Positions 9,148 through 18,208 of a stretch of DNA of 33,552 nucleotides are shown piece after piece. The stretch is from the NCBI GenBank assembly GCA_001804205.1, contig MHFM01000012.1:41975-75526 (forward strand), given 5' to 3'. The translations under genes and the position numbers were made by a program. Below the pieces are notes generated by a model, which was not told where the DNA came from, did no database searches, and worked only from the letters and a program-made list of their open reading frames with translations. This DNA is from Omnitrophica bacterium RIFCSPLOWO2_01_FULL_45_10b. GTDB taxonomy: Bacteria > Omnitrophota > Omnitrophia > Omnitrophales > Danuiimicrobiaceae. Within the stretch, counting starts at the first letter, position 1. Each line of letters begins with the position of its first letter.

Positions 9148-9962
9148 GGTATCGATAAACTTCCTTCAAATACAAATTCTGCTTTACCTTCTAAAAAGAC
9201 ATTTCGAGTTTCATTTTTAACACGATCGAAATAAACTTTAAGTGTTTCGCCACTTTTTGTTTTCACGGAAACCGGTATTCCAACGCGATCCGTAAGATTT
9301 GAAACGACAGCGCTCGCAACGGTACCGGTGCCGCAAGCCAGCGTTTCATCTTCTACGCCGCGCTCATAAGTGCGAATTGATAATTCATTTTTTCCCGTGA
9401 CTTCCACAAAATTAACATTGGTTCCTTTGGGCTGAAAAGCTTTGTGATAGCGAATGACGCGGCCCAGCTCAACAACGGGCATTTTGTCTAATCCCTCCGC
9501 AAAAATCACAACATGCGGTACGCCAGTATTAATAAAAGACGCCCGTAAAGATTTTGATCCATTTTTTAAATCTTTGATCTCAACCGTTTCACGATAGTCA
9601 GACGGATTTGCCATTTTTGCTTTGATCGTACTTCCATTCACTTCGATTCCGATTTCCCCGGCGAGCGTTTCCGCGCGCATCGATTTTGAAAATCCAAGAA
9701 GTTGATGAGCATAAAGCCCAACGCAGCGGTAACCATTTCCGCAAGCTTCAGCCTCAGAACCATCCGAATTCACAATCCGTAGGAAAAAGTCGGATGTACG
9801 CGATGGCTCAATGAAAAGCACTCCGTCTGCCCCGACCCCAAAATGAGGCTGGCAAATTTTAACGGCAAGCTGTTTGGCGTTTGCAACCACACCCTTTCGG
9901 TTGTCAATGACGACAAAATCATTTCCCGAAGCCACCATTTTATGAAATGTAATATCACCCAT
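9138..9962 (-). CDS. dapF: Diaminopimelate epimerase
   Basis: DapF interconverts LL- and meso-diaminopimelate without a cofactor, using a pair of cysteines. With the ATG at 9962 the protein has 274 residues; the ORF-track start at 9974 is a non-ATG codon inside lysA. The ATG lies two bases after the lysA stop, so translation is probably coupled. The catalytic cysteines are seen in EACGNGYRC (Cys73) and LACGTGTVA (Cys210), and the N-terminal FHKMVASGNDFVV matches the family start. The last residues PSS and the stop are supplied by a palindromic repeat. Identity is secure. Confidence 0.96.
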   Translation of the reverse strand: MGDITFHKMVASGNDFVVIDNRKGVVANAKQLAVKICQPHFGVGADGVLFIEPSRTSDFFLRIVNSDGSEAEACGNGYRCVGLYAHQLLGFSKSMRAETLAGEIGIEVNGSTIKAKMANPSDYRETVEIKDLKNGSKSLRASFINTGVPHVVIFAEGLDKMPVVELGRVIRYHKAFQPKGTNVNFVEVTGKNELSIRTYERGVEDETLACGTGTVASAVVSNLTDRVGIPVSVKTKSGETLKVYFDRVKNETRNVFLEGKAEFVFEGSLSIPSS

Positions 9963-9964
9963 TC

Positions 9965-11242
9965 TTACACCCAACTCGGAATCCGCTCGCCACGAATCAA
10001 ATCCTTATAGGTCTCGCGTTGACGCACAATTTCAAAACGGGAACCTCGAACCAACACTTCCGCCACGCGCGGCCTTGCATTGTAATTAGAAGACATCGAA
10101 AAACCGTAAGCGCCGGCACTCGCAAACGCAATTAAATCACCGGGCTTAAGTTCTTGAATCGTTCGCTGTTTCGCCAAAAAATCACCGCTTTCACAAATCG
10201 GGCCCACGACATCGTATGTTAATCTCTTAGCCGTTCCGTTTTGATGAAGCGGCCAAATGTCATGAAACGAGTCATAAAGAGCGGGACGAATTAAATCATT
10301 CATTCCGCCGTCGATAATCGCAAAATTTTTTGCCTTGGTTCGTTTAATATAAATGACACGGCTTACAAAAATACCGCTATTGCCGGCGATAAAACGCCCC
10401 GGCTCAAAAATAATTTTGTATTTTTTACTCCTAAAAAGCGGCAACACGTGTTTGGCGAACTGCTCCGCCGTTTGCGGCCGCTCATCCGAATAAATAATCC
10501 CAAGCCCTCCGCCTAAATTTAAATATTTGATCCGGTGCCCTTCTTTTTCAAGATGAGTCAAAAAAAGAAGCACTTTTCGAAATGCTTTCACAAAAGGCTC
10601 ACCCTTCACAATTTGCGAGCCAATATGAACATGCACTCCGCAAATAGAAAGATGAGGATATTGATCGGAACGCATAAAAATCAAATGGGCTGTATCCATA
10701 TCGAGCCCAAACTTGGACTCAGCTTTTCCGGTGGTAATATGAGCATGCGTGCCCGGATCTACATCCGGATTAATGCGAAGCGAAACATTTGCCTTTTTTC
10801 TGAGCTTTTTGGCAATTTTTTGAATCCGGCCCAATTCTTGAATGGATTCCACATTAAAAAGCAGAATTCCGGCTCGAATCGCTTCCTCAATTTCCAAATC
10901 CGTTTTCCCTACTCCTGCGTACACAATTTTAGAAGGAGGGCATCCGGCTTTCTTGGCGCGGAACAATTCGCCGCTTGAAACAATGTCAAGGCCTGCTCCT
11001 TTTTTGACAAGAGAACGCAAAACCGCCAAATTTGAATTGGCTTTCATCGAAAAGCAAATCAACGGTTTTAAGGAACGAAACGCGCTTTGAATTTTCGCCA
11101 AATGTTCTGTAAACGTCTTGTGGCTGTACAGATAAAAAGGCGTTCCGACCCGCTCCGCAATGTCTTGAACACGGACCGATTCACAGTAAAGTTCTCCATC
11201 TTGATAATGGAAATCATGCATTTTGCTCATAGGTGATTTCAT
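9965..11242 (-). CDS. lysA: Diaminopimelate decarboxylase
   Basis: 425 residues. LysA is a PLP enzyme of the alanine-racemase fold that decarboxylates meso-DAP to lysine. The PLP lysine is in CFSMKANSN (Lys67); HVHIGSQ, the LNLGGGLGI phosphate loop, FEPGRF, the dimer-partner cysteine in CESGDF and the AGAYGFSMSSNYN end motif are all present. Several candidate starts (MKSP, MSKM, MHDF) lie close together and none has a convincing Shine-Dalgarno, so the start is uncertain by up to about seven codons. It follows argH, and its stop is two bases before dapF. Confidence 0.96.
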   Translation of the reverse strand: MKSPMSKMHDFHYQDGELYCESVRVQDIAERVGTPFYLYSHKTFTEHLAKIQSAFRSLKPLICFSMKANSNLAVLRSLVKKGAGLDIVSSGELFRAKKAGCPPSKIVYAGVGKTDLEIEEAIRAGILLFNVESIQELGRIQKIAKKLRKKANVSLRINPDVDPGTHAHITTGKAESKFGLDMDTAHLIFMRSDQYPHLSICGVHVHIGSQIVKGEPFVKAFRKVLLFLTHLEKEGHRIKYLNLGGGLGIIYSDERPQTAEQFAKHVLPLFRSKKYKIIFEPGRFIAGNSGIFVSRVIYIKRTKAKNFAIIDGGMNDLIRPALYDSFHDIWPLHQNGTAKRLTYDVVGPICESGDFLAKQRTIQELKPGDLIAFASAGAYGFSMSSNYNARPRVAEVLVRGSRFEIVRQRETYKDLIRGERIPSWV

Positions 11243-11273
11243 TTTAAATTTTGTTTTGTTTATCTTGACAATT

Positions 11274-11301
11274 GTAGGGGCAATTCATGAATTGCCCCTA
11301 C
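11274..11301. repeat. Perfect 28-bp palindrome next to the argH stop
   Basis: The sequence GTAGGGGCAATTCATGAATT continues as its own reverse complement, giving a perfect 28-bp palindrome. It ends two bases from the argH stop and fills most of the argH-lysA spacer. An identical 28-bp copy occurs at 29458 inside the RAYT transposase gene. Confidence 0.95.
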
Positions 11302-11303
11302 TA

Positions 11304-12722
11304 CTAACGCTGTTGATGCCGCATTTGCTTGAACCGTTTCGACTCGTCTTTCAAGCGCTCTTTTGCCAGACGGATTTGTCTCGCTACTAATTCCGGCTTC
11401 GTGCTGCCGAAAGACTGCTTTCCTGCCGCGGAAACTTTTGGGTCAAACAGATCAAAAACATCCTTGCGGAAAGCGGTGGAATATTTCCGATAAGTTTCGA
11501 ACGAAAGCCCGCTCAGCGTGCTGTGAGAATCAACAGCCCGGCGCACTAAACTTCCCACAATGGAATGCGCTTCAAGAAATGGGACTTTTTTCTTCACCAG
11601 ATATTCAAGCACATCGGTTGCGAAGAGAAAACTATCCTTCGATGCCCGTTCGCAATTAGCTTCATCGACTCGAAGCGTGCGAACAACTCCGTTTAAAACT
11701 GAAAAAGCATTCGCCGCCAAATGAAGCGAAGCGAAAAGAGGTTTTTTATCTTCCTGCATGTCTCGATTGTAAGCGAGCGGAAGCCCTTTCATCGTCACAA
11801 GCAACGAAATCAAATTCCCATAAGCCTCTCCCGATTTGCCTCGAACCAACTCCAAAATATCCGGATTTTTCTTATGCGGCATCAGGCTTGAGCCGGTTGA
11901 AAATTGATCATCCAGCACAATGAATCCAAACTCTTGTGAATTCCATAAAATCAAATCCTCCGCCAAGCGCGAAAGATGAGTAAATAAAATCGCAATGGCG
12001 GCAAGTGTTTCCAGCGCGAAATCCCGGTCGCTTACCGAATCCAAACTATTGGCCGTTGGTTTTTCAAAACCCAAAAGTTTTGCGACGAACATCCGATGAA
12101 TCGAAAGGCCGCTGCCGGCCAAAGCCCCTGCCCCAAGCGGGCATTGATTCATCCGTTTTCGTGCATCCAACAGGCGCGATTTGTCACGTTCCAGCATTTC
12201 CACATAAGCCAGGAAATGATGCGCAAGCAATACCACCTGCGCCCGCTGAAGATGAGTGTATCCGGGAATGATCACGCTTCGATTTTTCTCAGCTTGCGTC
12301 AGGAGGATAGCTTGAAATTGGGTAATTGCCTCAAGAACCGTCACGATTTTTTCTTTCAAATAAAGCCGCATCGAAGTGGCCACCAAATCATTCCTCGAAC
12401 GGCCGGTGTGAAGCTTCCGCGCCAGTTTTCCGACCTTTTTTTCAAGCTCTGATTGAATCAATGTATGGATATCCTCATATTCATTGATCATGTGGCAGAT
12501 GGACTTTTTCTTAAGCGTGGCCAATACTTTCCAAAGGCCGCTCACAAGAACGCGAGAATCCCGCTGTGAAATAATCCCGACTTTGCCGAGCATGAGCGCA
12601 TGAGCCATACTGACTTTAATTTCAGCGCCCAATAATTCATGGTCCACACCAAGCGAATACGTGAATTTTTTGGCGGACTCATGCAACTCGGCTTTAAACC
12701 TGGCACCCCAAAGTTTTTTCAT
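11304..12722 (-). CDS. argH: Argininosuccinate lyase
   Basis: 472 residues. ArgH splits argininosuccinate into arginine and fumarate, the last step of arginine synthesis. Family motifs are intact: HTGRSRND, the catalytic histidine in GYTHLQRAQ, and the flexible signature loop GSSLMPHKKNPD with the catalytic serine. A good AGGTGA ribosome binding site precedes the ATG. It lies after argG, with a 70-bp palindromic repeat in the spacer. The C-terminal tail is basic. Identity is secure. Confidence 0.97.
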   Translation of the reverse strand: MKKLWGARFKAELHESAKKFTYSLGVDHELLGAEIKVSMAHALMLGKVGIISQRDSRVLVSGLWKVLATLKKKSICHMINEYEDIHTLIQSELEKKVGKLARKLHTGRSRNDLVATSMRLYLKEKIVTVLEAITQFQAILLTQAEKNRSVIIPGYTHLQRAQVVLLAHHFLAYVEMLERDKSRLLDARKRMNQCPLGAGALAGSGLSIHRMFVAKLLGFEKPTANSLDSVSDRDFALETLAAIAILFTHLSRLAEDLILWNSQEFGFIVLDDQFSTGSSLMPHKKNPDILELVRGKSGEAYGNLISLLVTMKGLPLAYNRDMQEDKKPLFASLHLAANAFSVLNGVVRTLRVDEANCERASKDSFLFATDVLEYLVKKKVPFLEAHSIVGSLVRRAVDSHSTLSGLSFETYRKYSTAFRKDVFDLFDPKVSAAGKQSFGSTKPELVARQIRLAKERLKDESKRFKQMRHQQR

Positions 12723-12735
12723 ACGTCACCTCTTG

Positions 12736-12805
12736 GATTGCTTCGCTCCGCTCGCAATGACGTCATTGCGAGGACTGCCGCCGAAGGCGGCGGGACGAAG
12801 CAATC
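12736..12805. repeat. 70-bp palindromic repeat between argG and argH
   Basis: Outer arms GATTGCTTCG and CGAAGCAATC enclose the perfect inner palindrome CGCAATGACGTCATTGCG and a GCCGCCGAAGGCGGC hairpin. It ends one base before the argG stop triplet. The same core (CATTGCGAGGA and GAAGCAATC) recurs at 30839. Confidence 0.9.
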
Positions 12806-13990
12806 TCACTTTTTCGATTTCCCTTCATAAGGCAAACCCCAAATTTTCATAAAACCTTCCGCGGCATTCCGGTCAAATTCATCTCCTTTAGAATAAGTCG
12901 CAAGCCGTTCTGAATACATCGAGTACGGCGATTTCCGGCCAACCACCGTTGCCGTGCCCCTGTCTAATTTGATTCGAATCGTTCCGGTTACCCGTTTCTG
13001 TTGAGCTGCAAAAAATTGATCCAAAGCCTCCCTGAGCGGCGTAAACCAAAGGCCGAAATAAACAAGCTCCGAATATTTTTCGGAAAGTACTTTTTTGTAA
13101 TGAATAAACTCCCGATCCAAAACAAAACTCTCTAACTCAGAGTGCGCCAAATGCAAAATCGTAGCGGCCGGAGCTTCATAAAGCTCTCTGGATTTAATTC
13201 CGACTAATCGATTTTCAATGTGATCGACTCGTCCGATACCGTAACGGCCGCCTAACTCGTTTAACTTCTCAATGAGCGGAACAAAAGCCATCGCTTTTCC
13301 ATTGAACGACGCAGGAATTCCAGCTTTGAAACCAATCACAACATAAAATGGTTTTGCGGAAACTCGGTCTAAAGACCGTGTCATAAAATAAGCATCCGCA
13401 GGCGGTTCTTTCCAAGGATCCTCCAGAATTCCCGCTTCAATCGCAGCGCCCCAAATATTTTTGTCAATCGAATACGGGCTTTTCTTAGTAGCTGAAATGA
13501 GAATGCCGTATTGATGAGCGTAATCGATTTCTTCTTCGCGCGAACCAAATCCCCATTCTCTGAGGGGTGCAATAATCTTAAGCTTCGGATTCAGCGATCT
13601 CACGCCAAGTTCGATCCGGACCTGATCATTTCCTTTTCCGGTACAGCCGTGCGCCACATAATCCGCCTTTTCCTTAGCAGCAATTTGAACCAAATGCTTA
13701 GCAATCAAAGGCCGGCCGAGCGCTGTCGCAAGCAGGTATTTTCCTTCGTACTTCGCATGGGCCCAAAGCGCGGGTGTTACGAAGTCGCGTACGAATTCCG
13801 TTTTCAAATCTTCAATATAAATTTTCGAAGCGCCGGCGGAGCGCGCTTTCTTTGCAAGCAATTTGCGATCGGAAACTTCTCCGATAAAGGCTGAGAAGCA
13901 AATGACTTTGGCTCCGTACGTATCCCGAATCCACCGCACCGCACAGGACGTATCCAATCCACCCGAATAAGCAAGCACGACTTTTTTCAT
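12806..13990 (-). CDS. argG: Argininosuccinate synthase
   Basis: 394 residues, the usual length. ArgG joins citrulline and aspartate with ATP to give argininosuccinate. The N-terminal ATP-binding P-loop AYSGGLDTS (residues 8-16) and the segment YVAHGCTGKGNDQVR with the substrate-binding residues are intact. DRVSAKPFYVVIGFKAGIP varies from the common sequence but keeps the fold pattern. It begins two bases after the argF stop (13993), so the two are translated from one transcript. Its stop abuts a palindromic repeat. Identity is secure. Confidence 0.97.
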   Translation of the reverse strand: MKKVVLAYSGGLDTSCAVRWIRDTYGAKVICFSAFIGEVSDRKLLAKKARSAGASKIYIEDLKTEFVRDFVTPALWAHAKYEGKYLLATALGRPLIAKHLVQIAAKEKADYVAHGCTGKGNDQVRIELGVRSLNPKLKIIAPLREWGFGSREEEIDYAHQYGILISATKKSPYSIDKNIWGAAIEAGILEDPWKEPPADAYFMTRSLDRVSAKPFYVVIGFKAGIPASFNGKAMAFVPLIEKLNELGGRYGIGRVDHIENRLVGIKSRELYEAPAATILHLAHSELESFVLDREFIHYKKVLSEKYSELVYFGLWFTPLREALDQFFAAQQKRVTGTIRIKLDRGTATVVGRKSPYSMYSERLATYSKGDEFDRNAAEGFMKIWGLPYEGKSKK

Positions 13991-13992
13991 TT

Positions 13993-14919
13993 TTAGGACC
14001 CCGCTCTTTCAGACCTCAGTAAATAAACGATAATCGCTTTTTGAACATGAAGCCGATTTTCGGCTTGATCAAATACAATGGAATGCTTTCCTTCAATCAC
14101 ATCATTTGTAATTTCTTCTCCCCGATGCGCCGGAAGGCAATGCATGACGCGAACCTCTTTCGCCGCTTTTTTCAAAAGGGATCGATTCACTTGAAAACCT
14201 TCAAAACAATTCTGCTTTTTTGTTTTCTCTTCTTCTCCCATGCTCACCCAAACATCTGTATAAATAATATCAGCGCCCCGTACCGCTTCTTGAGGTTTGG
14301 TCGTCGCCACCAATTTTGCCTTTGTTCGTTTCGCTTCTTTTAAAGCACGTGTCACGATTGCCGCTTGAGGCGCACAGGACTTTGGAGTCGCATAATGTAA
14401 ATGCGCACCGAGCTGCGCGGCCAAAATTAAAAGCGAATTGAGCACATTATTACCGTCGCCGATATAAGCGATTTTTTTATTTTTGAAATCTCCCAATGCT
14501 TCCCCAATCGTAAAAAAATCAGCCATGGCCTGGCATGGATGTTCCAAATCGCTTAGGCCATTAATCACGGTTTTCTTAAAATGGCTTGCAAACTCCAGAA
14601 TCAATTCATGCGAATAAGTGCGCATCACAATTAAATCTAGATAACGCGCCAAAGTTCTTGCCACATCACGCACTTCTTCGCGCACACCCAGCTGAATATC
14701 GTCGGGGCCCAAATAAATGACATGGCCGCCCATGGTCGTAAAACCAACTTCAAAAGAAACCCAGGTCCGCGTCGAAGGCTTTTCAAAAATAAGCCCAAGC
14801 GCTTTGCCATTAAAAAGATCGCGATACGAAAGCGGATTTTGCTTCATCCGTTTGGCAAGGCCAAAAACGGTTTTAAGTTCCGCTTGATCGAAATCAAAGG
14901 CGCTGATTAAATTTTTCAT
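13993..14919 (-). CDS. argF: Ornithine carbamoyltransferase
   Basis: 308 residues. ArgF makes citrulline from ornithine and carbamoyl phosphate. The carbamoyl-phosphate loop reads EKPSTRTW (residues 46-53), HPCQAMADF is intact, the ornithine loop is DVWVSMGEE and the catalytic cysteine motif reads HCLPAHRGEEIT. The position after STRT is usually arginine; here it is tryptophan (TGG at 14761-14763). The ATG overlaps the argD stop as ATGA. The context between argD and argG and the HCLPAHRG motif favour a true OTCase rather than an acetylornithine or putrescine enzyme. Confidence 0.96.
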   Translation of the reverse strand: MKNLISAFDFDQAELKTVFGLAKRMKQNPLSYRDLFNGKALGLIFEKPSTRTWVSFEVGFTTMGGHVIYLGPDDIQLGVREEVRDVARTLARYLDLIVMRTYSHELILEFASHFKKTVINGLSDLEHPCQAMADFFTIGEALGDFKNKKIAYIGDGNNVLNSLLILAAQLGAHLHYATPKSCAPQAAIVTRALKEAKRTKAKLVATTKPQEAVRGADIIYTDVWVSMGEEEKTKKQNCFEGFQVNRSLLKKAAKEVRVMHCLPAHRGEEITNDVIEGKHSIVFDQAENRLHVQKAIIVYLLRSERAGS

Positions 14920-16103
14920 CCCACCACCGCTTCGCTAAACACTTGATCCAAAATTTGAACCGCTTTATCAATCAAGCGTTTGGTAACGATCATCGCAGGC
15001 ATAATTCTAAGGACCCGCTCCTGCGTGCAATTGATCAAAAGCCCTTTTTCCCGCGCCTGCTTTACCAGTTCGGCGCCGGGCCGGTCCAATTCCATTCCGA
15101 GCATTAAACCGATCCCTCGAACCTCTTTAATTGATGAATACTTTTCTTTTAAAGCCGTGAGTTTCGATTTTAAATAAGCCCCCATTTCTTCCGCATTCCG
15201 AAGCAACTTTCCCTGCTCAATGGCTTTGAATACGGCCAAGCCGGCCGCCGTCACCAGCGGATTGCCTCCGTACGTAGACGCATGGGTTCCCGGAACCAGC
15301 ACTTCTTCTTTAATCCTTTTGTTCACCACCAAAGCACCAATCGGAACGCCGCTTCCCAAGGATTTCGCAAGCGCCATCAAATCAGGCTCCACGCCGTAAT
15401 GCTGATAAGCGAACCACTTTCCGGTTCTGCCGATTCCGGTTTGAACCTCATCAAAAACAAGTAATAGTTTTTTTTCTTCGCAAAGCGCTTTTATTTTCCG
15501 AACATAATCAATCTCTGCCACCTGAATGCCGCCCTCACCCTGAATCAATTCCAACGCAATTGCTATCGTCTTTGGGCCTACCGCTTGTTTCAGCGCTTCA
15601 AAATTATTAAACGGCACCTGTTTGAACCCCTCCGGCATCGGCTCAAACCCTTTGTAATACTTCCCCGTCGCAGCAAGGGCCGCTAAAGTCCGCCCGTGGA
15701 AAGCGCCTTCCATCGTGATCATTTCATAACGGCCGGAAGCGGATCCAAACTTTCGCACAAATTTAATGGCCGCTTCCATCGCTTCGGCGCCGCTATTGCA
15801 AAAAAATACACGCCCGGGAAATGACCGCTCGATAATTTTCTCGGCCAATTGTAATTGCCTCAAGCCATAATAATTGTTCGGAATATGCAATATTTTCCGC
15901 GCCTGATTTTTAATCGCATTAATCACGGCCGGATGGCAATGCCCAAGCCCCGATACCGCCCAACCCGGAAAAAAATCGAGATATTCATGGCCTTCAATAT
16001 CCCATACCTTCGAGCCTTTTCCCTTGACCAGGCAAAGGGGCGAACGGACATAAGTCGGCAGCACAAATTGTTCGTATTGAGATGCAACTTCTTGATTATT
16101 CAT
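14916..16103 (-). CDS. argD: Acetylornithine aminotransferase
   Basis: 395 residues, a class III PLP aminotransferase. It converts N-acetylglutamate semialdehyde to N-acetylornithine using glutamate; such enzymes can often also act in the succinyl-DAP branch, which could matter because no dapC or dapL is in the window (inference). Visible motifs are NSGAEAME (phosphate binding), FDEVQTGIGRTG with the cofactor aspartate (Asp218), and LAKSLGSGVPIGA with the PLP lysine (Lys247). It overlaps argB upstream and argF downstream by ATGA, which shows tight translational coupling. Confidence 0.95.
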   Translation of the reverse strand: MNNQEVASQYEQFVLPTYVRSPLCLVKGKGSKVWDIEGHEYLDFFPGWAVSGLGHCHPAVINAIKNQARKILHIPNNYYGLRQLQLAEKIIERSFPGRVFFCNSGAEAMEAAIKFVRKFGSASGRYEMITMEGAFHGRTLAALAATGKYYKGFEPMPEGFKQVPFNNFEALKQAVGPKTIAIALELIQGEGGIQVAEIDYVRKIKALCEEKKLLLVFDEVQTGIGRTGKWFAYQHYGVEPDLMALAKSLGSGVPIGALVVNKRIKEEVLVPGTHASTYGGNPLVTAAGLAVFKAIEQGKLLRNAEEMGAYLKSKLTALKEKYSSIKEVRGIGLMLGMELDRPGAELVKQAREKGLLINCTQERVLRIMPAMIVTKRLIDKAVQILDQVFSEAVVG

Positions 16104-16960
16104 ACAACAATTTCCGTTCCAATTCCTTTGTCGGTGAAAATTTCAAGCAAAAGCGAGTGCTTAATCCGCCCGTCCACGATATGCGCTTTTGGCACGTTTC
16201 CTTTAAGAGCGGTCACACACGCATTTACTTTTGGAATCATTCCGCCCGTAATCACTTTGTCGCGAATTAAAGTTTCAACGCCATCCACATGGAGCGAGGG
16301 AACTAAAGATTCAGGATCGTTCTGACGCGCTAGAATCCCCCGGACATTGGTTAAAATCATAATTTTTTGAACGTCCATCGCAGCCGCAATTTTGGCGGCC
16401 GCTTCATCTGCATTGACGTTATAAGCCTCTCCTTTTTCATCAATTCCGATTGGGTAAATGACGGGAATAATATTCAGGTCCGTCAATTCCCGAATCGGGC
16501 GCGTATTGACCGACACCACTTCGCCCACATAACCCACATCTCCATTTGCGCGATGTTGCTTCACATGTAAAATCTCAGCGTCATGGCCGGAGAGTCCTAC
16601 AGCTTGAGCGCCGAGTTGACTTAAATCATGCACCATCTTTTGATTCAAATCCGCCAGAGTCTCGATGACAACTTTCATCGTAGCTTTATCCGTCACGCGC
16701 AACCCATTGACAAATTGAGAGGCCACGCCGGCTTTTTTTAAATTCTCCGTAATCGCCGGCCCGCCGCCGTGAATCAAAATGGGGCGGATGCCGACGTAAT
16801 TCATGAACACAAGATCATGAAGCACATTTTCGCGGACTTCTTTATCCAGCATCGCGGCTCCGCCATACTTGATTAAAATCTCTTTGCCGCGAAACCGTTT
16901 GATATACGGAAGCGCTTCAATCAAAATATCTGCTTTTTCAACCAATTGATCGATCATCAT
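16100..16960 (-). CDS. argB: Acetylglutamate kinase
   Basis: 286 residues. ArgB phosphorylates N-acetylglutamate. The phosphate-binding KYGGAA, the HGGGP loop and the C-terminal VITGGMIPKV segment are intact. The N-terminal extension (VEKADILIEALPYIKRF) is the helix found in arginine-inhibited hexameric forms, so feedback control by arginine is likely from family knowledge. The second ATG (MIDQ) is an equally possible start. The stop overlaps the argD start by ATGA, and argJ ends six bases upstream. Confidence 0.96.
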   Translation of the reverse strand: MMIDQLVEKADILIEALPYIKRFRGKEILIKYGGAAMLDKEVRENVLHDLVFMNYVGIRPILIHGGGPAITENLKKAGVASQFVNGLRVTDKATMKVVIETLADLNQKMVHDLSQLGAQAVGLSGHDAEILHVKQHRANGDVGYVGEVVSVNTRPIRELTDLNIIPVIYPIGIDEKGEAYNVNADEAAAKIAAAMDVQKIMILTNVRGILARQNDPESLVPSLHVDGVETLIRDKVITGGMIPKVNACVTALKGNVPKAHIVDGRIKHSLLLEIFTDKGIGTEIVV

Positions 16961-16966
16961 AGTGTT

Positions 16967-18208
16967 TTATGTGGAATAACTCGCATTAATCCAAACGTAA
17001 AATTTGGTTAAATCCGTCGCCCAAAATCGTTCCTGAAACTTTCCCGATTTCAAATTAACTTCCAAGCGATACTCCTTTTTCTTCAAAATTCGCCGGATCC
17101 GGCCCTTATTTCGAATTCTTTCCCGGCCATTTTTCAAGATTGGAATACCATCAAACATAATGTCAAGTGAAGGCGAAAAAGCCGCACCGCTTGCTCCAAT
17201 CGAACCCATCAAACGCCCCCAGTTGGGGTCGCCGCCGGCAAGCATGGTTTTGAACAGCATCGACGATGAAATTTGCCGGCACACCCTGCTCCCTTCTTCT
17301 GGAGTATGCGCTCCTTTCACTATAACTTCACAAACATGGGTGACTCCTTCTCCATCACGCACAAGGCCGCGCGCAATAAAATTGCAAACATAAGTAAGCG
17401 CCTCTTGAAACAAACGGAAACGGCGATCTTGCGATACGATTTTTCTATTTCTCGCTTTACCGTTTGCTAAAATCAACACCGTGTCGTTTGTGCTTTGATC
17501 GTTATCAATAACCACCTTGTTAAAAGTTTGATCCACCGATTGCGAAAGCGCTCTTTGAAGCAAGGATTTCGAAATATGAACATCGCTTGTCAAAAAACAA
17601 AGCATGGTGGCATGCTTGCCTTTCAAAACTCCCGTCGCATTCATATCGGGGCAAACCATTCCGGCGCCCTTGGCCATCGCAGCAAGGGTTACGGTTTTTC
17701 CATCAATGGAAAACCGTACTGCAATTTCTTTCGGATGCGTATCGGTCGTTAAAATTCCGCGCGCGGCATCGTGGCCGCCTTCTTTCGACAAATCTTGAAC
17801 AAGTTCGGGAATCGCTTTTCGAATCCGGTCAATCGGAAATGCCCTGCCAATAATTCCGGTCGACGATAAAAATATTTGCCGTTTCGGAATCCGAAGTTTC
17901 CGCGACAAAAGATTCAAAGCCACCGAAACGGCTTGCTGTCCACTTTTGCCGTTGAAGCAATTGGCATTGCCACTATTGGAAAAAATAACGCGGTGAATAC
18001 GATTGCGAATCACCTTAAGGTCATGCAAAAGCGGCCATGCTTTAACCCGATTCGTCGTAAATGTTCCGGCGCTCACCGCTGGAACTTCGGAATAAATCAA
18101 TGAAACATCAAATTTCCTGAAACTTTTTTTAATCCCCGCGTTTCGTCCGGACGCAACGAAGCCCTCCGGGCTGGTCATGCTGCCATTCGGAACAATTTTA
18201 AATTTCAT
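16967..18208 (-). CDS. argJ: Glutamate N-acetyltransferase / ornithine acetyltransferase, with an insertion at the self-cleavage site
   Basis: 413 residues. ArgJ recycles the acetyl group from acetylornithine to glutamate; bifunctional forms also use acetyl-CoA. The protein normally cleaves itself between Ala and Thr in a PNM-ATML motif, and the threonine becomes the nucleophile. Here the motif is split: GAGMVCPDM is followed by ten extra residues (about 190-199) and then ATMLCFLTSD with the nucleophile candidate Thr201. STND (substrate loop) and GGDPNWGR are intact, and the C-terminal ATDLTKFYVWINASYST resembles the family end. A GGTGGGGG purine run serves as ribosome binding site, inside an inverted repeat shared with the end of argC. 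No argA is visible, consistent with but not proof of a bifunctional enzyme. Confidence 0.93.
   Translation of the reverse strand: MKFKIVPNGSMTSPEGFVASGRNAGIKKSFRKFDVSLIYSEVPAVSAGTFTTNRVKAWPLLHDLKVIRNRIHRVIFSNSGNANCFNGKSGQQAVSVALNLLSRKLRIPKRQIFLSSTGIIGRAFPIDRIRKAIPELVQDLSKEGGHDAARGILTTDTHPKEIAVRFSIDGKTVTLAAMAKGAGMVCPDMNATGVLKGKHATMLCFLTSDVHISKSLLQRALSQSVDQTFNKVVIDNDQSTNDTVLILANGKARNRKIVSQDRRFRLFQEALTYVCNFIARGLVRDGEGVTHVCEVIVKGAHTPEEGSRVCRQISSSMLFKTMLAGGDPNWGRLMGSIGASGAAFSPSLDIMFDGIPILKNGRERIRNKGRIRRILKKKEYRLEVNLKSGKFQERFWATDLTKFYVWINASYST

Noticed and set aside
12639-12852. Two 63-residue plus-strand ORFs near the argG-argH spacer
   Set aside because: They cover the repeat and antisense parts of argH and argG; no ribosome binding site or family resemblance.
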